The notes under the pieces: generated by a model | What the model was told of the DNA's origin: nothing | Database searches by the model: none | Seen by the model: the letters and a program-made list of their open reading frames with translations, nothing else | Shown: one piece after another, positions 53,534-64,000 of the stretch | How the letters are laid out: each line of letters opens with the position of its first letter | How positions within the stretch are numbered: the stretch's first letter is position 1 | Made by a program: the position numbers and the translations under genes | Assembly (NCBI RefSeq): GCF_905163445.1 | Contig: NC_053189.1 | Location: forward strand, 19,052,001-19,116,000 | Length of the DNA stretch: 64,000 nucleotides | Source: Pararge aegeria | Lineage: Eukaryota; Arthropoda; Insecta; Lepidoptera; Nymphalidae | Reading direction: 5' to 3'

Positions 53534-53690
53534 TGACCTAACGGCCTCTCCCAACGGGAAGGTTTAACCATAATGATCACCTTCGGCAGACGAGTTGGTG
53601 ATCGCAATAAATCCTACTGCTGCTGCCTGCTCTCTGTTATATTCTCTTACTCGCCTCGTACGAACACCTCACCCATATTGAACACAAAGT
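53534..53690 (-). repeat. RTE-leader-related repeat
   Basis: Plus-strand text TAATGATCACCTTCGGCAGA, CGAGTTGGTGATCGCAA and CTGCTGCTGCC aligns with 26746-26825 of the RTE 5' leader (AATGACCACGCTGGGCAGGC, GGGTTGGTCATCGCA, GTCGCTGCTGCC). CCCAACGGGAAGG upstream of it is shared with 62281-62293. This suggests either a truncated RTE copy or a separate repeat that shares sequence with the leader. Confidence 0.5.
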
Positions 53691-54152
53691 TGGGTAGTGG
53701 GTTTTTAAATCTCTATTTTACGAGACTTCTGTTTCCTGTTTCATTTCAAATCATATCCGACTTAAAGTTATCCTAGTTAACGCTGGTTCAGTACTTCTTA
53801 CAGTTTTGCTTGAAAAGAAACTTATCCCGACCACGCTCAAACAATTTCCCTCGTAATTACCCACCGCGCGTAAAGAAGTTTCACTCCAATTCAAAGCTTG
53901 TCGTTTTTACCTGTACTCGTGAAACTTCAGCCTCGAGTGGGTACTCGTGCACATTATCTGTAACGCGGGGCTCGCGGGACGCGCTGCACTCACGTGGCCG
54001 CAAATGACTTCTGAAGTTGCACATTTACCTGACTGTAGTTCGCGTGAAGTTTAATAGTTACACTTCTAAACCTCAAGGATTAAATAAGTTCCAGAGTAAA
54101 GTAGTTTTCACGATATTATGTAATGTAGTAACTTCTAGCTTTATTCGTTCAT
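53691..54152. other. Unassigned stretch
   Basis: A short plus-strand frame (53810-54007) has no recognised motif. Confidence 0.35.
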
Positions 54153-54363
54153 TCTTACTAATATTACAAAATGCAAAAGTGTGTTTGTTTGTCATTCCTT
54201 GGCGCCACAATTATGCAACCAACCAGCTTAATCTTTGGCCTAGACTTAGTCGAAAGGACCAAGTGTAACATAGGCTTTTATTTTATTACCGGATAACAAA
54301 AGGTTTCCACGAGGTTTGCAAAAACCCGTAATAAACTCGGGCGAAGAACTCGGACAAAGAATT
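54153..54363 (+). mobile_element. Helitron-type non-autonomous element, near full length
   Basis: TCTTACTAATATTACAAAAT, GTGTGTTTGTTTGTCATTCC, CATAGGCTTTTATTTTATTA, AACAAAAGGTTTCCACGAGG and ATAAACTCGGGCGAAGAACT are present in order. The extreme 3' end is worn. Confidence 0.75.
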
Positions 54364-56799
54364 AAAAAAAACTCTTACAGGTGGCCATCAAATCTTGTAA
54401 ATTATAAGTATTTTTTTGAATTTTGGTAGCAATTCGATGACAGCACATTATTATGGTGTGTTGTCTGATGATGACTTAGGAAGGTCATACTTTCATCACT
54501 GAAGATAGCGTAGACGCGGTGATGTGTAGTTGACTGGTTGAGTGAAAGGCTAATTTTCCATTTGAAACGTCTCTATGTAATACAATTATTAATCATATTT
54601 CAAAACTAGTGCTCTTATTTATAATGTAAACAAAACTGTCGGATAGTTTGAGAAATTTGCCTCTATTTGCATTTCAAACGCTGCCCTTCATTATATCCCT
54701 CCCTCTCCGAGGCCCTCCGCGAGGTGCCGGGGTAATGTAACGACGAACATGAGGGGCCACAACTTTACTGATTTAGTGTCAATTTAGTGTAACCCGCATT
54801 TGTGTGGAACTAAAGCGTCGAACTCGATACTTGTTTAACCCAGTTCTGAAGCAATAAGTGACACACGTTATTAATGTATCGCGCATCGGTGTGGTAATTT
54901 ATTGTACTATACTCGTATAATAATCCTAGAAATTTACACGAAACGTTTTACGAACTATGTACAGTTCTCCTAGGTAGAAATGTCGCTGGCCCTTGTAATA
55001 TTAGTAGGATAAGATTATAACTTGGCAGAAAAACCTTGCGTATCTCAATAAAGATAAGGTTAGTAAATAAATGACGTCTAGGAACGCACGGCTGTTATTT
55101 ATTGCGCGGTCCAGGGCCCCGATGTCTCTCGCCGCGGTGCGCGCTCCGGACAAACGACGGACAAACGACGGGGATCATGTTTTGACTTACCCACAGGAGA
55201 CGCCGCATTATTACTAACCTCAGAAATACAAGCAATTTCCAAGATCGTAAATTTTACTAAGTAAATATTAATATCAATGGTTTTACCTTTAACCAATTGG
55301 TCACAAGCTTTTTATAAAAAGCAACCTTCTCGCACTTCTTCGTTTCGCACGTGTAGTACAATTTTTTGTGACTTAAATTTAAACTTGGGCATATGGTATC
55401 GCTAACTTTAGGAATAAAAGCATATGAAACTCACAAATAAGTTAGTTTTATTTTGGTAAAAGAATTTTCAAAATCGATTCAGTTGATCAAGAGATTATCA
55501 CCTGCGACCTCACAAACTTAAAATCGTTATAATATTAAGTATAGATCTTAAATCAAAATTTTATAACGAAGCTTACAAATATTAACCTATAGTTTTTTCT
55601 TAGCTGCAATAAACGCGTACGAGGTTAACTACGTAAGACTTAATAAGTCTAGGACTGAGGCTTACAATTTTTTAACTTTCCACGAAATAAAAAGTAAAAC
55701 GATTGAGGTTATAGAATACTTTATTTTTAAATATCTGTAAATCCTGGTCTATTTATACACAGGCACACAGACAGTCAGACAAAACGCTCAACTTACAAGA
55801 CCCCTCGTTTTGTATGCAAGCGGTCAATAATATCTCAGGAATGTTTTGAGACGCCGAATGCTCTGCGGCATTCTAGAAAGCTAAACTCCATCTCAAACTG
55901 CGAACGACTCTAGAGCCACTTTAAAAGCATCGGAAACCCAATTCCGGGTCAACAGCGGAATGCTGTCTCCTCTTAGAAACTAAACTACTTAAAAATGTTA
56001 GTTTCGCAAATGCCTCGTCTGCTTACGACGCCATGTAAAATTTGAAGAACACTAAAAGCTCCCCACGTACTCTTTTATAAAACGACGACGGAAATTGTTT
56101 CATCATTTTTTATAGCTTTAAAGTTTTCTACATGAACAATATTTAATTTTCAGTGTTATGAAATGTGAGTTTTGGTGTATCTTACATAAGTAAATTATTT
56201 TAACAAAAGTCCCTACTGCAGAATCACTACATCTGCGACAGTAGTAAAACGATAATTATGTCACAATATTTTATATAGTTATTATTATTTTTAAACTTAG
56301 AAAAAAAAATTGTTAAATGCAAGAATTCGAAGAATCTAAAATGTTATACAAAACTAAGGTAATCTGCAACGACACTTGCAGATTTTATATGAATGATTTA
56401 TGTCCAATATAATATTATGTTTATAACAATAATTAATAAGAAGAAGATGAGAATAATGACATGTAAAAAAGTAAATCCTTAACAATGGTATGCATAGATA
56501 AATGTACTATTAAAAGGGGAAAACAATTAAAACAGTGCAAACGAAGTCACGTGTAACTACTAAGCACAACTAATATACACAATATGCACCTTTAATATCA
56601 AAACGCAGCAAGCACCGTATGATATTATGTGGTACTAGAAAAAAAAATCTTATTTACAATGATGAATAGCTTTTGAAAGCAGTTCTACATTAATATTTCC
56701 GTATAGATAAATAAAACAGGGATCAGAAAATCAGGTTACCTAGAAAGGTAAATTACATAAGATGAAACAGTTTTGATGCATGTGTGCGATATGGTAATG
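54364..56799. other. Unassigned stretch
   Basis: It includes small GC-rich patches at 54690-54740 and 55105-55170; the latter has an 11-bp tandem repeat (GGACAAACGAC, 55148-55169). No gene is supported. At 56153-56165 an acceptor-like TAATTTTCAG and donor-like GTGAGT are only 11 nt apart. Confidence 0.35.
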
Positions 56800-57060
56800 G
56801 GACGGGCGGAGCTGCCAGCACAAGTCTGTGTGAATGAGTACAGCACGTCGTTATAAATTGACGTCTCCGTTCACTCGCGGCGTTCACATCTCACACAAAG
56901 GCGGAGGCTTATTTTATTTCCGGCAAGAAATATGTGCCTCCTTCCAGCCTAACGATTCCCTGCGGGCTAATATAATATAACAAAGTAGCGCGCGGCGGCT
57001 CAGCAACGCGGTGGAAACATAGAAGAGGCAACAAAAGGTACAATGCGTAACCGCAAGGCT
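56800..57060 (+). promoter_or_regulatory. GC-rich patch with TATA-like and CRE-like motifs
   Basis: GTTATAAATTGACGTCTCC combines a TATA-like box and a TGACGTC motif about 30 bp ahead of GC-richer DNA (CACTCGCGGCGTTCAC, AGCGCGCGGCGGCTCAGC). It could be a promoter, but no transcript or exon downstream confirms it. Confidence 0.2.
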
Positions 57061-58934
57061 TTCACAGTTTTACCTTAAGGAAAGCGTGGCTTAGGTACCT
57101 CACAAATTATCGGGAAGAACTCGGGTAACTTCTTGAATATTTCAAAGTAAGTACCAAAATGGTGCTACATAAATCTATCACATCGCTTTCTAATTTTGAC
57201 TGACAAAATTATTTTGCCGTTCGATGCTCGAGCGATGCTACGTCAGTGTCGTGTTTACGACAATGACAACAAATACGAATAGATGCCGTGTATACCAAAG
57301 GGATATAGGATCTAGCAAATATTGTCTTTGAATCTTGTCCTACTATTTTCAACATTCGGAACAGCGATACGCTATGAGCGCTGGCCGCCTTATACTTGGT
57401 TGGCATTCAATCAACTCGCACGAAACGTTTTTCATCCTCGTTTCTGATTCGAACCGCTAACGTGGCACGCCCTTCGATCGTCACTATTTTCTGGCACGTG
57501 TCCACAAATAACAAATGTGCTATTCACGTTGGCTATTCTAAGTAAACTATTATAACTTTATAATTATAATTTTATAATTAGATTTTATTCACAGAACTAT
57601 GAACATACAGAATCCGTGTTAATGACTAATATTGAAAGATCAAAAATCATTGAACTTTAGTAGCGTTTCACGAACAGTTTCATTCGCTTCATTCATTTAG
57701 AATTAATGGGTACAGCTGTTACTTATATAGGTTATATATTGGTTTACTCATATAATTTTTTTTATATATTAGTTCCCTACTCTTGGAGAAAATATAAATT
57801 TTGAAATGCATATAAAAAGGTCTCATATTACACTAAGGCAAGCTAAGCCAAAAAAGGCAGCACTGAAAAAGGATGTCATCTTGTTCGCGTATTCCAAACA
57901 CACCCTTCGATACCTACTGTGTGGCACACCTCAGATGGAAAACCAACCTGCCACCTGACATACCGCCGCTATTGTTTGAATTATGGTCGCTATTTTTTTG
58001 CCTCGAAACAAAATGAGAAAAGTGATAAACGATGTTGCCACAACCATTCCATGTATTTTTGTGTATTTCTTCTTTAACTTACGAGGGGTAAAGTTACAAA
58101 AGTAATAAAACATGGAATGTTTACTTATCTGACAACCATTTAGCATGCAATTCACGGCGGCCCTGATGGAGATAACTAGTTATATTTGTATAGGTTATTT
58201 GAAGGTGAAATTCCATTCCCAGAACTGGGTTGGCTGGATTGCTCTACCGCCTCACATACTAGATGAATTCTTTCACATGTAAATTGTGTAAATCAGCTTC
58301 TGCCTGCGGTATTTCCAATAAGATTCAGTGGGGGTTATTCAAGGGGTAGACAAACAAATCCCTCCCCCGCGTTCCGCTAGTGCTGCACGTGCTGTTTATT
58401 TGTTTATCTCACACAAAATTCGCTCCCACCACCTTACAATTGCTTGTTAGCATTTGTACTGCTACTTGAAAGGCGACATAAATAATAAAACATCTCAAAG
58501 TATTCTCACACCCTCTCATATTTGACTCATACCAGGAAAAAATATATTTATGAAGAATTTATTTTCTTGGTATGGGGAATATTTTTCATTCTTTGAAACC
58601 ATTATTTACACCTGGAGGCTCATTTATATAGAGTCACGTCACTAAGGTGCTGATAAATGCTGCTCCTTCCATCCACATAAATATTAATATCACGTCAAAT
58701 GAAGACAAAAAGCAACCGTTACCAAAGTGATGACTTAAATGGCGGATCAGTGAGGTGTTATAACGCCCAGAGCGCACTGTTTCGCGAGTAGTACAAACTG
58801 CTGTTGTCCTTAAATAGTCTTAAACGCTTAATCGAAGTCTATAATAAGGTAGTTATGTTTTAATATGGTATATATGACAGACAAAAATACACCCATTAAT
58901 AATACACAAATGTATCGAAATTGGTCTTTAATAA
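57061..58934. other. Unassigned stretch
   Basis: No repeat match. Frames on the minus strand at 57209-57406 and 57931-58155 show no domain. Confidence 0.35.
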
Positions 58935-59140
58935 CTTGCTGTTGCCCGTGTTTTTGGTCTGCGTTTTTTACGGGTTTTAACAAATTTTGTGTCTTCCTGG
59001 GATAAGAAGTGTTAGCTCATGTCACACTCCGTCCTTTAAACTAACTCTATGTCAAAAATAAAATTGAATGGTCGCTTAGTTGTGGCGTGAAGGAAAGACA
59101 AACAAACAAATTTTCGCATTCATAATATCATTAGAAAGGA
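58935..59140 (-). mobile_element. Helitron-type non-autonomous element, near full length
   Basis: Minus strand: TCCTTTCTAATGATATTATG, AATGCGAAAATTTGTTTGTT, TGTCTTTCCTTCACGCCAC and CCAGGAAGACAC, then GCAGACCAAAAACACGGGCA, ending ACAGCAAG|T. The GAATGCGAAAATTTGTTTG part is the best preserved in the window. Confidence 0.8.
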
Positions 59141-59465
59141 TTTACCAATATAACCGTTCTTTAGGTAGTTTTTTCGAATATTGTATTCGTTGTTTTCTTA
59201 TTTCCGACAAAAACTTGTGTGTCTTTTGTAGAGCCAGACTATGTTTAGCAATGCAGTGCAACCCGCTACCGTAATTTCGATACGACAGGCAACAAACAAA
59301 TGTATAGAGTTATTCCGCCTAATTGTCGCGCTTTGGAGACGTGACCAGCTGCACTTATTTTATCTAACCCGATGGTGCACAAGTGCAAATAAAAGGATAA
59401 ATAGACGCTGACAAATAGCTAGACAAACAGACGCCATGCTGTTCCATTAATACTTTATTTTAGAT
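59141..59465. other. Unassigned stretch
   Basis: No repeat or coding match. Confidence 0.35.
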
Positions 59466-59645
59466 CTTAATGACAAGGATACTAGGAAGCATCCGGCTTT
59501 GCGTTTATCTCTCACAAGATAGAAAAATTAATGTTAAAATGTAAACCGAGTTTTAAAAGAGCAACTGCTGAGCTTCTTACCGGATTCTTCTTGATAGAAT
59601 CTTATTTCTGAACCGGATGTACAGGCAGACATGAGTTTAAAATTT
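59466..59645 (+). repeat. LINE 3' end
   Basis: It begins in the end of the coding part (LNDKDTRKHP in the matching frame), then TATCTCTCACAAGATAGAAA, AAAAGAGCAACTGCTGAGC, TTCTTGATAGAATC and CTGAACCGGATGTACAGGCA. It is the closest relative in the window of the 3' end at 35622-35900. Confidence 0.75.
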
Positions 59646-59780
59646 ACTACTATACTGAAGTGCTGACATTTCATGCCATTATGATAACAATATACTTACA
59701 GGAAAAAAAAATTGTTGGGTGTTGTACTAAATTTGTGCGGTTTGCGAGGTTTATAACCGGGTAGTTATTGGAAATGGTGA

Positions 59781-59834
59781 TTGTAAAATAGTACGTACTA
59801 TAAAGTAAGTACTTTATAGTACGTACTATTACAA
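59781..59834. repeat. Perfect 21-bp hairpin with 2-nt loop, extended stem
   Basis: AATAGTACGTACTATAAAGT plus A (59787-59807) is the exact reverse complement of 59810-59830; the loop is AG. TTGTA (59781-59785) and TACAA (59830-59834) extend the stem past a small bulge. Confidence 0.93.
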
Positions 59835-59843
59835 CCACAAATA

Positions 59844-59879
59844 ATTGTTTCTTTCAAGAAAGTACTTGAAAGAAACAAT
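59844..59879. repeat. Perfect 15-bp hairpin with 6-nt loop
   Basis: ATTGTTTCTTTCAAG (59844-59858) and its exact reverse complement (59865-59879) flank AAAGTA. It lies only 9 nt from the preceding hairpin. Confidence 0.93.
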
Positions 59880-60249
59880 GCACGCACGATTGAGCTAAAT
59901 CCGTGGAAGTTTACTTAGAGTATTTAGAACATCCCTAAACATTAATAGCTTTATCAAGTGTCCCGTATTGTAAGTCATAAATTAATCCGTTTTTATCAGC
60001 AATTAGTTGGGATATTACAGCCATATTTAACTTTTGAGGGCCGAGTACTTCCGTTATTATAACGGCTTATCGTCATCTGACGGGCGACGGATTTTGCTTT
60101 GAATTTATAATGGGGAGAATTAATCAAAACCCTTCGTACGTATCAAGATTGAGCTTTGTATTCACGGGGAAACGAGAAACATGGCAGATTTAAATTATTT
60201 ATTACTTCGGTTGCAGGAAAACATGGGAAGACATCCTTTTATTATATTA
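59880..60249. other. Unassigned stretch
   Basis: No repeat or coding match. Confidence 0.35.
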
Positions 60250-60407
60250 TCTCATATATAAGTATTTCTTGTGTGCGTGTGTATGTCACTGAAATCCTCC
60301 TAAACGGGTGGACTGATTTGAATGAATTTTTTGGTATGCGTTTGGGTGACACCCTGGATGGTTAAAATTCAGAAATCAGCCTGACAGATGGCGCTGGGGT
60401 CTGCTAG
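60250..60407 (+). mobile_element. Helitron-like 3' end (second subfamily)
   Basis: CTCCTAAACGGGTGGACTGA, TTTGAATGAATTTTTTGGTA, TGGGTGACACCCTGGATGG, CAGCCTGACAGATGGCGCTG and GGGTCTGCTAG|T. I recall similar ends in butterfly genomes. It ends in CTAG followed by T like other Helitrons but differs internally from the TCCTTACTAATATT family. No 5' end is seen. Confidence 0.5.
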
Positions 60408-61789
60408 TATTATAAAATATTCTTTCTTAGTGGATACTTACACTATAAAACGTGTAAATGAAAATCTAAATAAAACTTCACAGGTTTAAGAGGCACATTA
60501 TGTACTGTCCTGAGACTCAACTGTGAAGTCGAAAAACTAATAGTTTTTAAGTAAACCACTGCCATGGTTCTTACTGAAGGAAATCAGATGCAGCCCTAAC
60601 ATCACATGCAAAATTAAAATCATGTGACTGTAGCGTACTATGTGCTTGTCGGCCTTTTATCTTCAATAGGGTTGTCACAAGTAAACACTTAGAATATTTT
60701 GAATTAGTTTTTATGGAAAAATAAATACGATTCTTTTGATTTAATAGTTTTACGAGGTGATTCCTCATGAAATATGCTTGTGCATCCTCCAACATTATTT
60801 CGATATTCGGTTACACGCTGTATGAAGAACACACTTTCCAAAATTCATGTCTCTAGGACCAGCGGTTTAGGCTGCTCTGCATCGGATTTTCAGTCGTATT
60901 TCATTCCGTATTTAAACCCTTCGGGGGTAAAATTTCCATAAACCGTGATACAAATATTGCTTTATTTAAATTAAAACCTGAAGTACCAAGTTTAATGGAT
61001 ATAACTTGAAAAATGCCGGACTTACATACAAACCTTATTCCCCTATTTAACCCCCTTCAAGAAGTCCTTATTTAGTTTGCAGTTACGTCATAAGATAAGC
61101 TTACTAACAAAATTTATTTGTTACCTCATCGGTTTAGGCTGGGCATTCATTTTTAGTCAGTCAGGATTTGATATATTAGAAATAACAGCAGAAGATTAAA
61201 ATTGCAACTACCTAAATATAAATAATACATATTAATTATTAATTATTGTTTAAACTGTAAAACTTTCTTCATTTTAAACCTAACATGATTCGAGGCTTTA
61301 AAAGGAAAAGTTTTATACGGCGCGAGGGTTTTTACGGCGCATCACACGTTATTAAATAGTTTATATTTTATAATTACAGAACCAAAGTATAACGATTCGT
61401 ATCAAACAAAGTAATGAAGAAGCAGTTCGAACTTTGTTTTTAACTGGATAAAAATTAGCTCTGTAGAAGTACAGCTAAAAATTCATTTCACAAGTTAAAT
61501 TACTGTAAAGAATCTAAGTGGAAAAAACTTCACGTGACTGAAATAGTTATTTAATATGGCGATGTTTAAGAGCACTCCGCAAAGGTTTTATGTTAATCCT
61601 ACTAGGATTAGTGGCATCTTTGCGCAGCTCGGCGTCTCTCGGTGTGACAATAGAATTTTGAGTACAGCTTATGACGAGATCCCTCGATTTAAATTGTTGG
61701 ATCCTCGATGAAGATCTGGGTTTTTAAGTTTTTCTGGTCTCCAAGTACAAGCCAGTTGCCATTTGTTTTGTGTAACTAACGCCAACTTA
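60408..61789. other. Unassigned stretch
   Basis: No repeat or coding match. A 74-codon minus-strand frame (60571-60795) has no recognised motif. Confidence 0.35.
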
Positions 61790-62090
61790 GCGGTAATAGC
61801 CCAGTGGGTCGGACTTCGACTTCACTTTCGGAGGGCCGAGTACGAATCCCAGAACGCACCTCTAGTTTTTCTAATTTATGTACGTTTCAAGCAATCAAAA
61901 TATCACTTGCTTCAGTGGTGAAGGAAAAAATTATGAGAAACCTGCATACTTGAGAGTTCTCCATAATGTTCTTAAAGGTATGTGTACCAATCCGCACTGG
62001 GCCAGCGTGGTGTACTACGACCTTAACCCCTTCTCACTGTGGGGGGAGGCCCGTGCCAAGTAGTGGGCCGGTAACGGTTTGAAATGATGA
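61790..62090 (+). repeat. Full-length tRNA-headed SINE (CACTTGCTTCA/TGATGA family)
   Basis: This is the best copy of its family in the window. The head is GCGGTAATAGCCCAGTGGG (A box) and CGAGTACGAATCCCAG (B box). The body is TATCACTTGCTTCAGTGGTG, GAGAGTTCTCCATAATGTTC, CCGCACTGGGCCAGCGTGG and AACCCCTTCTCACTGTGG, and the end is GTTTGAAATGATGA. The head is tRNA-derived and the tail RTE-like. An internal 61-codon frame is chance. Confidence 0.9.
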
Positions 62091-62124
62091 ACTTACTAAG
62101 ACAGTTAGTTAGCTTAGCTAATTT

Positions 62125-62212
62125 CCATATCAGTCCATGTTTTTGTGTGTGTGCGCTATGTTTAAAAAACGTGTAATATGCATGTTGTTAGTGCTCTTAA
62201 TAAATAAATAAA
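62125..62212 (+). mobile_element. LINE 3'-UTR copy, (AAAT)n-tailed
   Basis: CATATCAGTCCATGTTTTTG, GTGTGCGCTATGTTTAAAAA and CATGTTGTTAGTGCTCTTAA, then (TAAA)n, match the 3' UTR of the LINE at 17724-18153, here on the plus strand and about 35 bp after the SINE. Confidence 0.8.
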
Positions 62213-62244
62213 CTTACACACAAGTAAAGTGCCATGTTTCATCA

Positions 62245-62400
62245 ATAGCCTATACCAGTCAACTGCTGGACCCCCCACCCAACGGGACGGTTTGCCCATT
62301 ATCGGCCAATGGGCAGAGGGGTTGCAGTAGATGCTAGTAGTAGCACAGTAGTGCCCGTTCTCCTTCGTTTTCCCTTAGCCGCTAAACTACTCGCTAACAT
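62245..62400 (+). repeat. Composite repeat fragment (CCAACGGGA block)
   Basis: ACCAGTCAACTGCTGGACCC, ACCCAACGGGACGGTTTGCC and CATTATCGG. The CAACGGGA block is shared with 53553-53562, and CTGCTGGAC with the RTE 3' region. The TAGTAGTAGCACAGTAGTGC part is unmatched in this window. Confidence 0.5.
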
Positions 62401-63254
62401 CTAAAAGGGAAAAAACCAAGAACTCTACCACTCCGCTTCCAACCGAGCCTAAATTCTACTTACAATCATGTAACTAGACCGTTATCTGATCCCACATCAG
62501 AGATATGGGCCTACATCAGATAATGGCTCCCTCCAGCTGAACCGCCATAATATACATAAATCATAATAAATGAAAGCAACGTACGCGATAGGCTCAGCGC
62601 GTGATGTATGAGGCATACATTTAACCCTTTTCGTAATACCGGTAATACTAGTGGTGGCCGCGAATTACTGAGTATTACCGAGCCTCCATTGTGTTCACGC
62701 AACCGAATCAAATGTTTGGCCGCCGAGCGAACACCTACTCGGAAGGTACGAAATGCCTTTGTTTGACTTGTAATGTGCCGCGGTTTATTATTTGAATCCA
62801 TTTTCCATTGGGCCGCGTTGTTAGCATGAGATAAACACGGATTTCGGATTAAATGTTCTGCAATCAAAGCCTACTTAAGGAAAAAGGTCGTCTGACCGAA
62901 TACTGTCCGAGTGCAGAACTTCATTCAATAAACTTTACCTTGGTCTCATTAAAACATTTTAATATTTTGTACTTGTCAACTAGTTCTCATTAACGACTTA
63001 TGCCCGTTTTCACTAACGACGAACAACGTAATGCCTAAATAAATAACGCCTAATCTAAGGAGATTCCTAAGCTTTCATCAACCATTCACCAGAAGATATT
63101 ACCTAAGAGTTGGTGAAACGTTATTTTTCTATTAATATTTCACCTTTCTATAAATAATTAAGCATTCGACGTAGGCAATGCCTAGGTTTAGTCAAAACGT
63201 GCATGAGTGTCCTATTTCTGTCACTGTTCTGCCATAGGGTACCACTATCACCCG
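62401..63254. other. Unassigned stretch with a 118-codon minus-strand frame
   Basis: The frame 62867-62511 includes SNNKPRHITSQTKAFRTFRV and VGVRSAAKHLIRLREH. It is one of the longest frames without repeat similarity, in DNA of fairly even composition, but shows no domain, promoter or splice sites that I recognise. It may be chance. Confidence 0.3.
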
Positions 63255-63330
63255 CAGCCTGTTAGCATCCCACAGCTGGGCACGAGCCTCGTCTCTCATC
63301 GGAGAGACGGTTTTAGAGATTGGCTTTACC
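63255..63330 (+). repeat. SINE-tail-like repeat (CAGCTGGGCA block)
   Basis: CATCCCACAGCTGGGCACGA, GCCTCGTCTCTCATCGGAGA and GACGG align with 15530-15600 and 4720-4780. Confidence 0.5.
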
Positions 63331-63872
63331 AACTATGATCCTTAGCCATTATAACGTGCTCTCCGAGACACGGGGCTTGACAACGCCAATTTCAAATTCG
63401 CCAATTTCCTAAAACTCACAATACCTAACAATTTTTGGCATATTAATAAGATTATTTTGCACTTTCAATTAAAATAAAGTTTTTATAAAAAATTTTCTTA
63501 AATAAATACAGTTATTAAAATTAATTAAAGTACCTTTAAACAACGAAGGTTCAATGTGATGTATAATGACGTACAAAGATTGTTTCAAACGTGACATAGG
63601 TCTTGCGTTTTTAACTAGCGTGACCAGTTAAAGATAAGAGTTAAAACTCAATTTAAACTTGTTATCGTGCTTTATATTTTGTGCATCGAACCACGCCATC
63701 GGGATACAGTAAACGCGAACAGTACACTGACGCAAAGTCGGTTGTGAGCTAGTAATATAACTAGTGTCGTAGTATATAACGCTCTTGTATAATTATTGTA
63801 CAAAGATATGCTGACTCTTTTCAAAATTTTACACCATATGTTCCTAGTCGGTCTGTACTTTGTAACCCTTTT
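63331..63872. other. Unassigned stretch
   Basis: No repeat or coding match. Confidence 0.35.
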
Positions 63873-64000
63873 GTGATTTTAGCCTAGTGGCGAGGACTTT
63901 GGACTCACTTTCAGGGCCGATTTCTGATCCCAGCAGGCCCCTGTAACGTTTCCAAGTTTTATAAGTTAAAGCCATTAAAATATCACATGCTTCAATGGGT
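63873..64000 (+). repeat. tRNA-headed SINE, cut by window end
   Basis: GTGATTTTAGCCTAGTGGCG (A-box region), GATTTCTGATCCCAG (worn B box), then TATCACATGCTTCAATGGGT at the window edge. It is the same family as 61790-62090; its tail lies beyond the window. Confidence 0.8.

Noticed and set aside
56153..56165. 11-nt microexon between TAATTTTCAG and GTGAGT
   Set aside because: It is too short to call without transcript support and would shift the frame.

Overview
This window looks like AT-rich, intergenic or deep-intronic DNA from a moth or butterfly (Lepidoptera). No complete host gene can be supported. The assignment rests on repeat families I recognise from general knowledge of Lepidoptera, not on a search. 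They are tRNA-headed SINEs with a CACTTGCTTCA core and a TGATGA tail, a SINE carrying the ACACAAGCTACGCTTAC block, Helitron-type copies starting TCYTTACTAATATTATAAAT and ending near CTAG|T, an RTE retrotransposon ending in (TGA)n, LINEs ending in (AAAT)n or (ATTC)n, and a piggyBac-like transposon in a TTAA site.

Layout. Positions 1-9900 hold dispersed repeats and two GC-rich islands (7205-7390 and 7980-8141). The second has the look of an exon ending at a consensus splice donor. Positions 10028-12391 are a complete piggyBac-like DNA transposon: TTAA duplication, 14-bp terminal inverted repeats and an uninterrupted 561-residue transposase on the minus strand. It is the only intact protein-coding gene seen. 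Positions 12400-23700 carry SINEs, LINE tails, Helitron ends and a candidate 33-nt microexon at 21409-21441. Positions 23737-26994 are a nearly full-length RTE retrotransposon on the minus strand whose endonuclease/reverse transcriptase frame is split by one in-frame TAG. Positions 27000-35600 are mostly unassigned, with a 25-bp direct repeat, a Helitron copy and LINE remnants. Positions 35622-37275 are a 5'-truncated LINE whose C-terminal coding part is interrupted by a 90-bp fragment of another LINE, flanked by an 8-bp target duplication. From 37300 to the end, SINEs, Helitron copies and LINE debris alternate with unassigned DNA.

The transposon genes would act only on their own families: cut-and-paste by the piggyBac transposase, target-primed reverse transcription by the RTE and other LINEs. 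The SINEs presumably borrow LINE machinery, and shared tails such as TGATGA fit this.

The least explained structure is a set of perfect or near-perfect short-loop hairpins: 9905-9951, 33850-33875, 43780-43857, 46821-46862, and a pair at 59781-59879. The 36-bp perfect stem at 43780 is the most striking. I found no tRNA, rRNA, CRISPR or viral gene.
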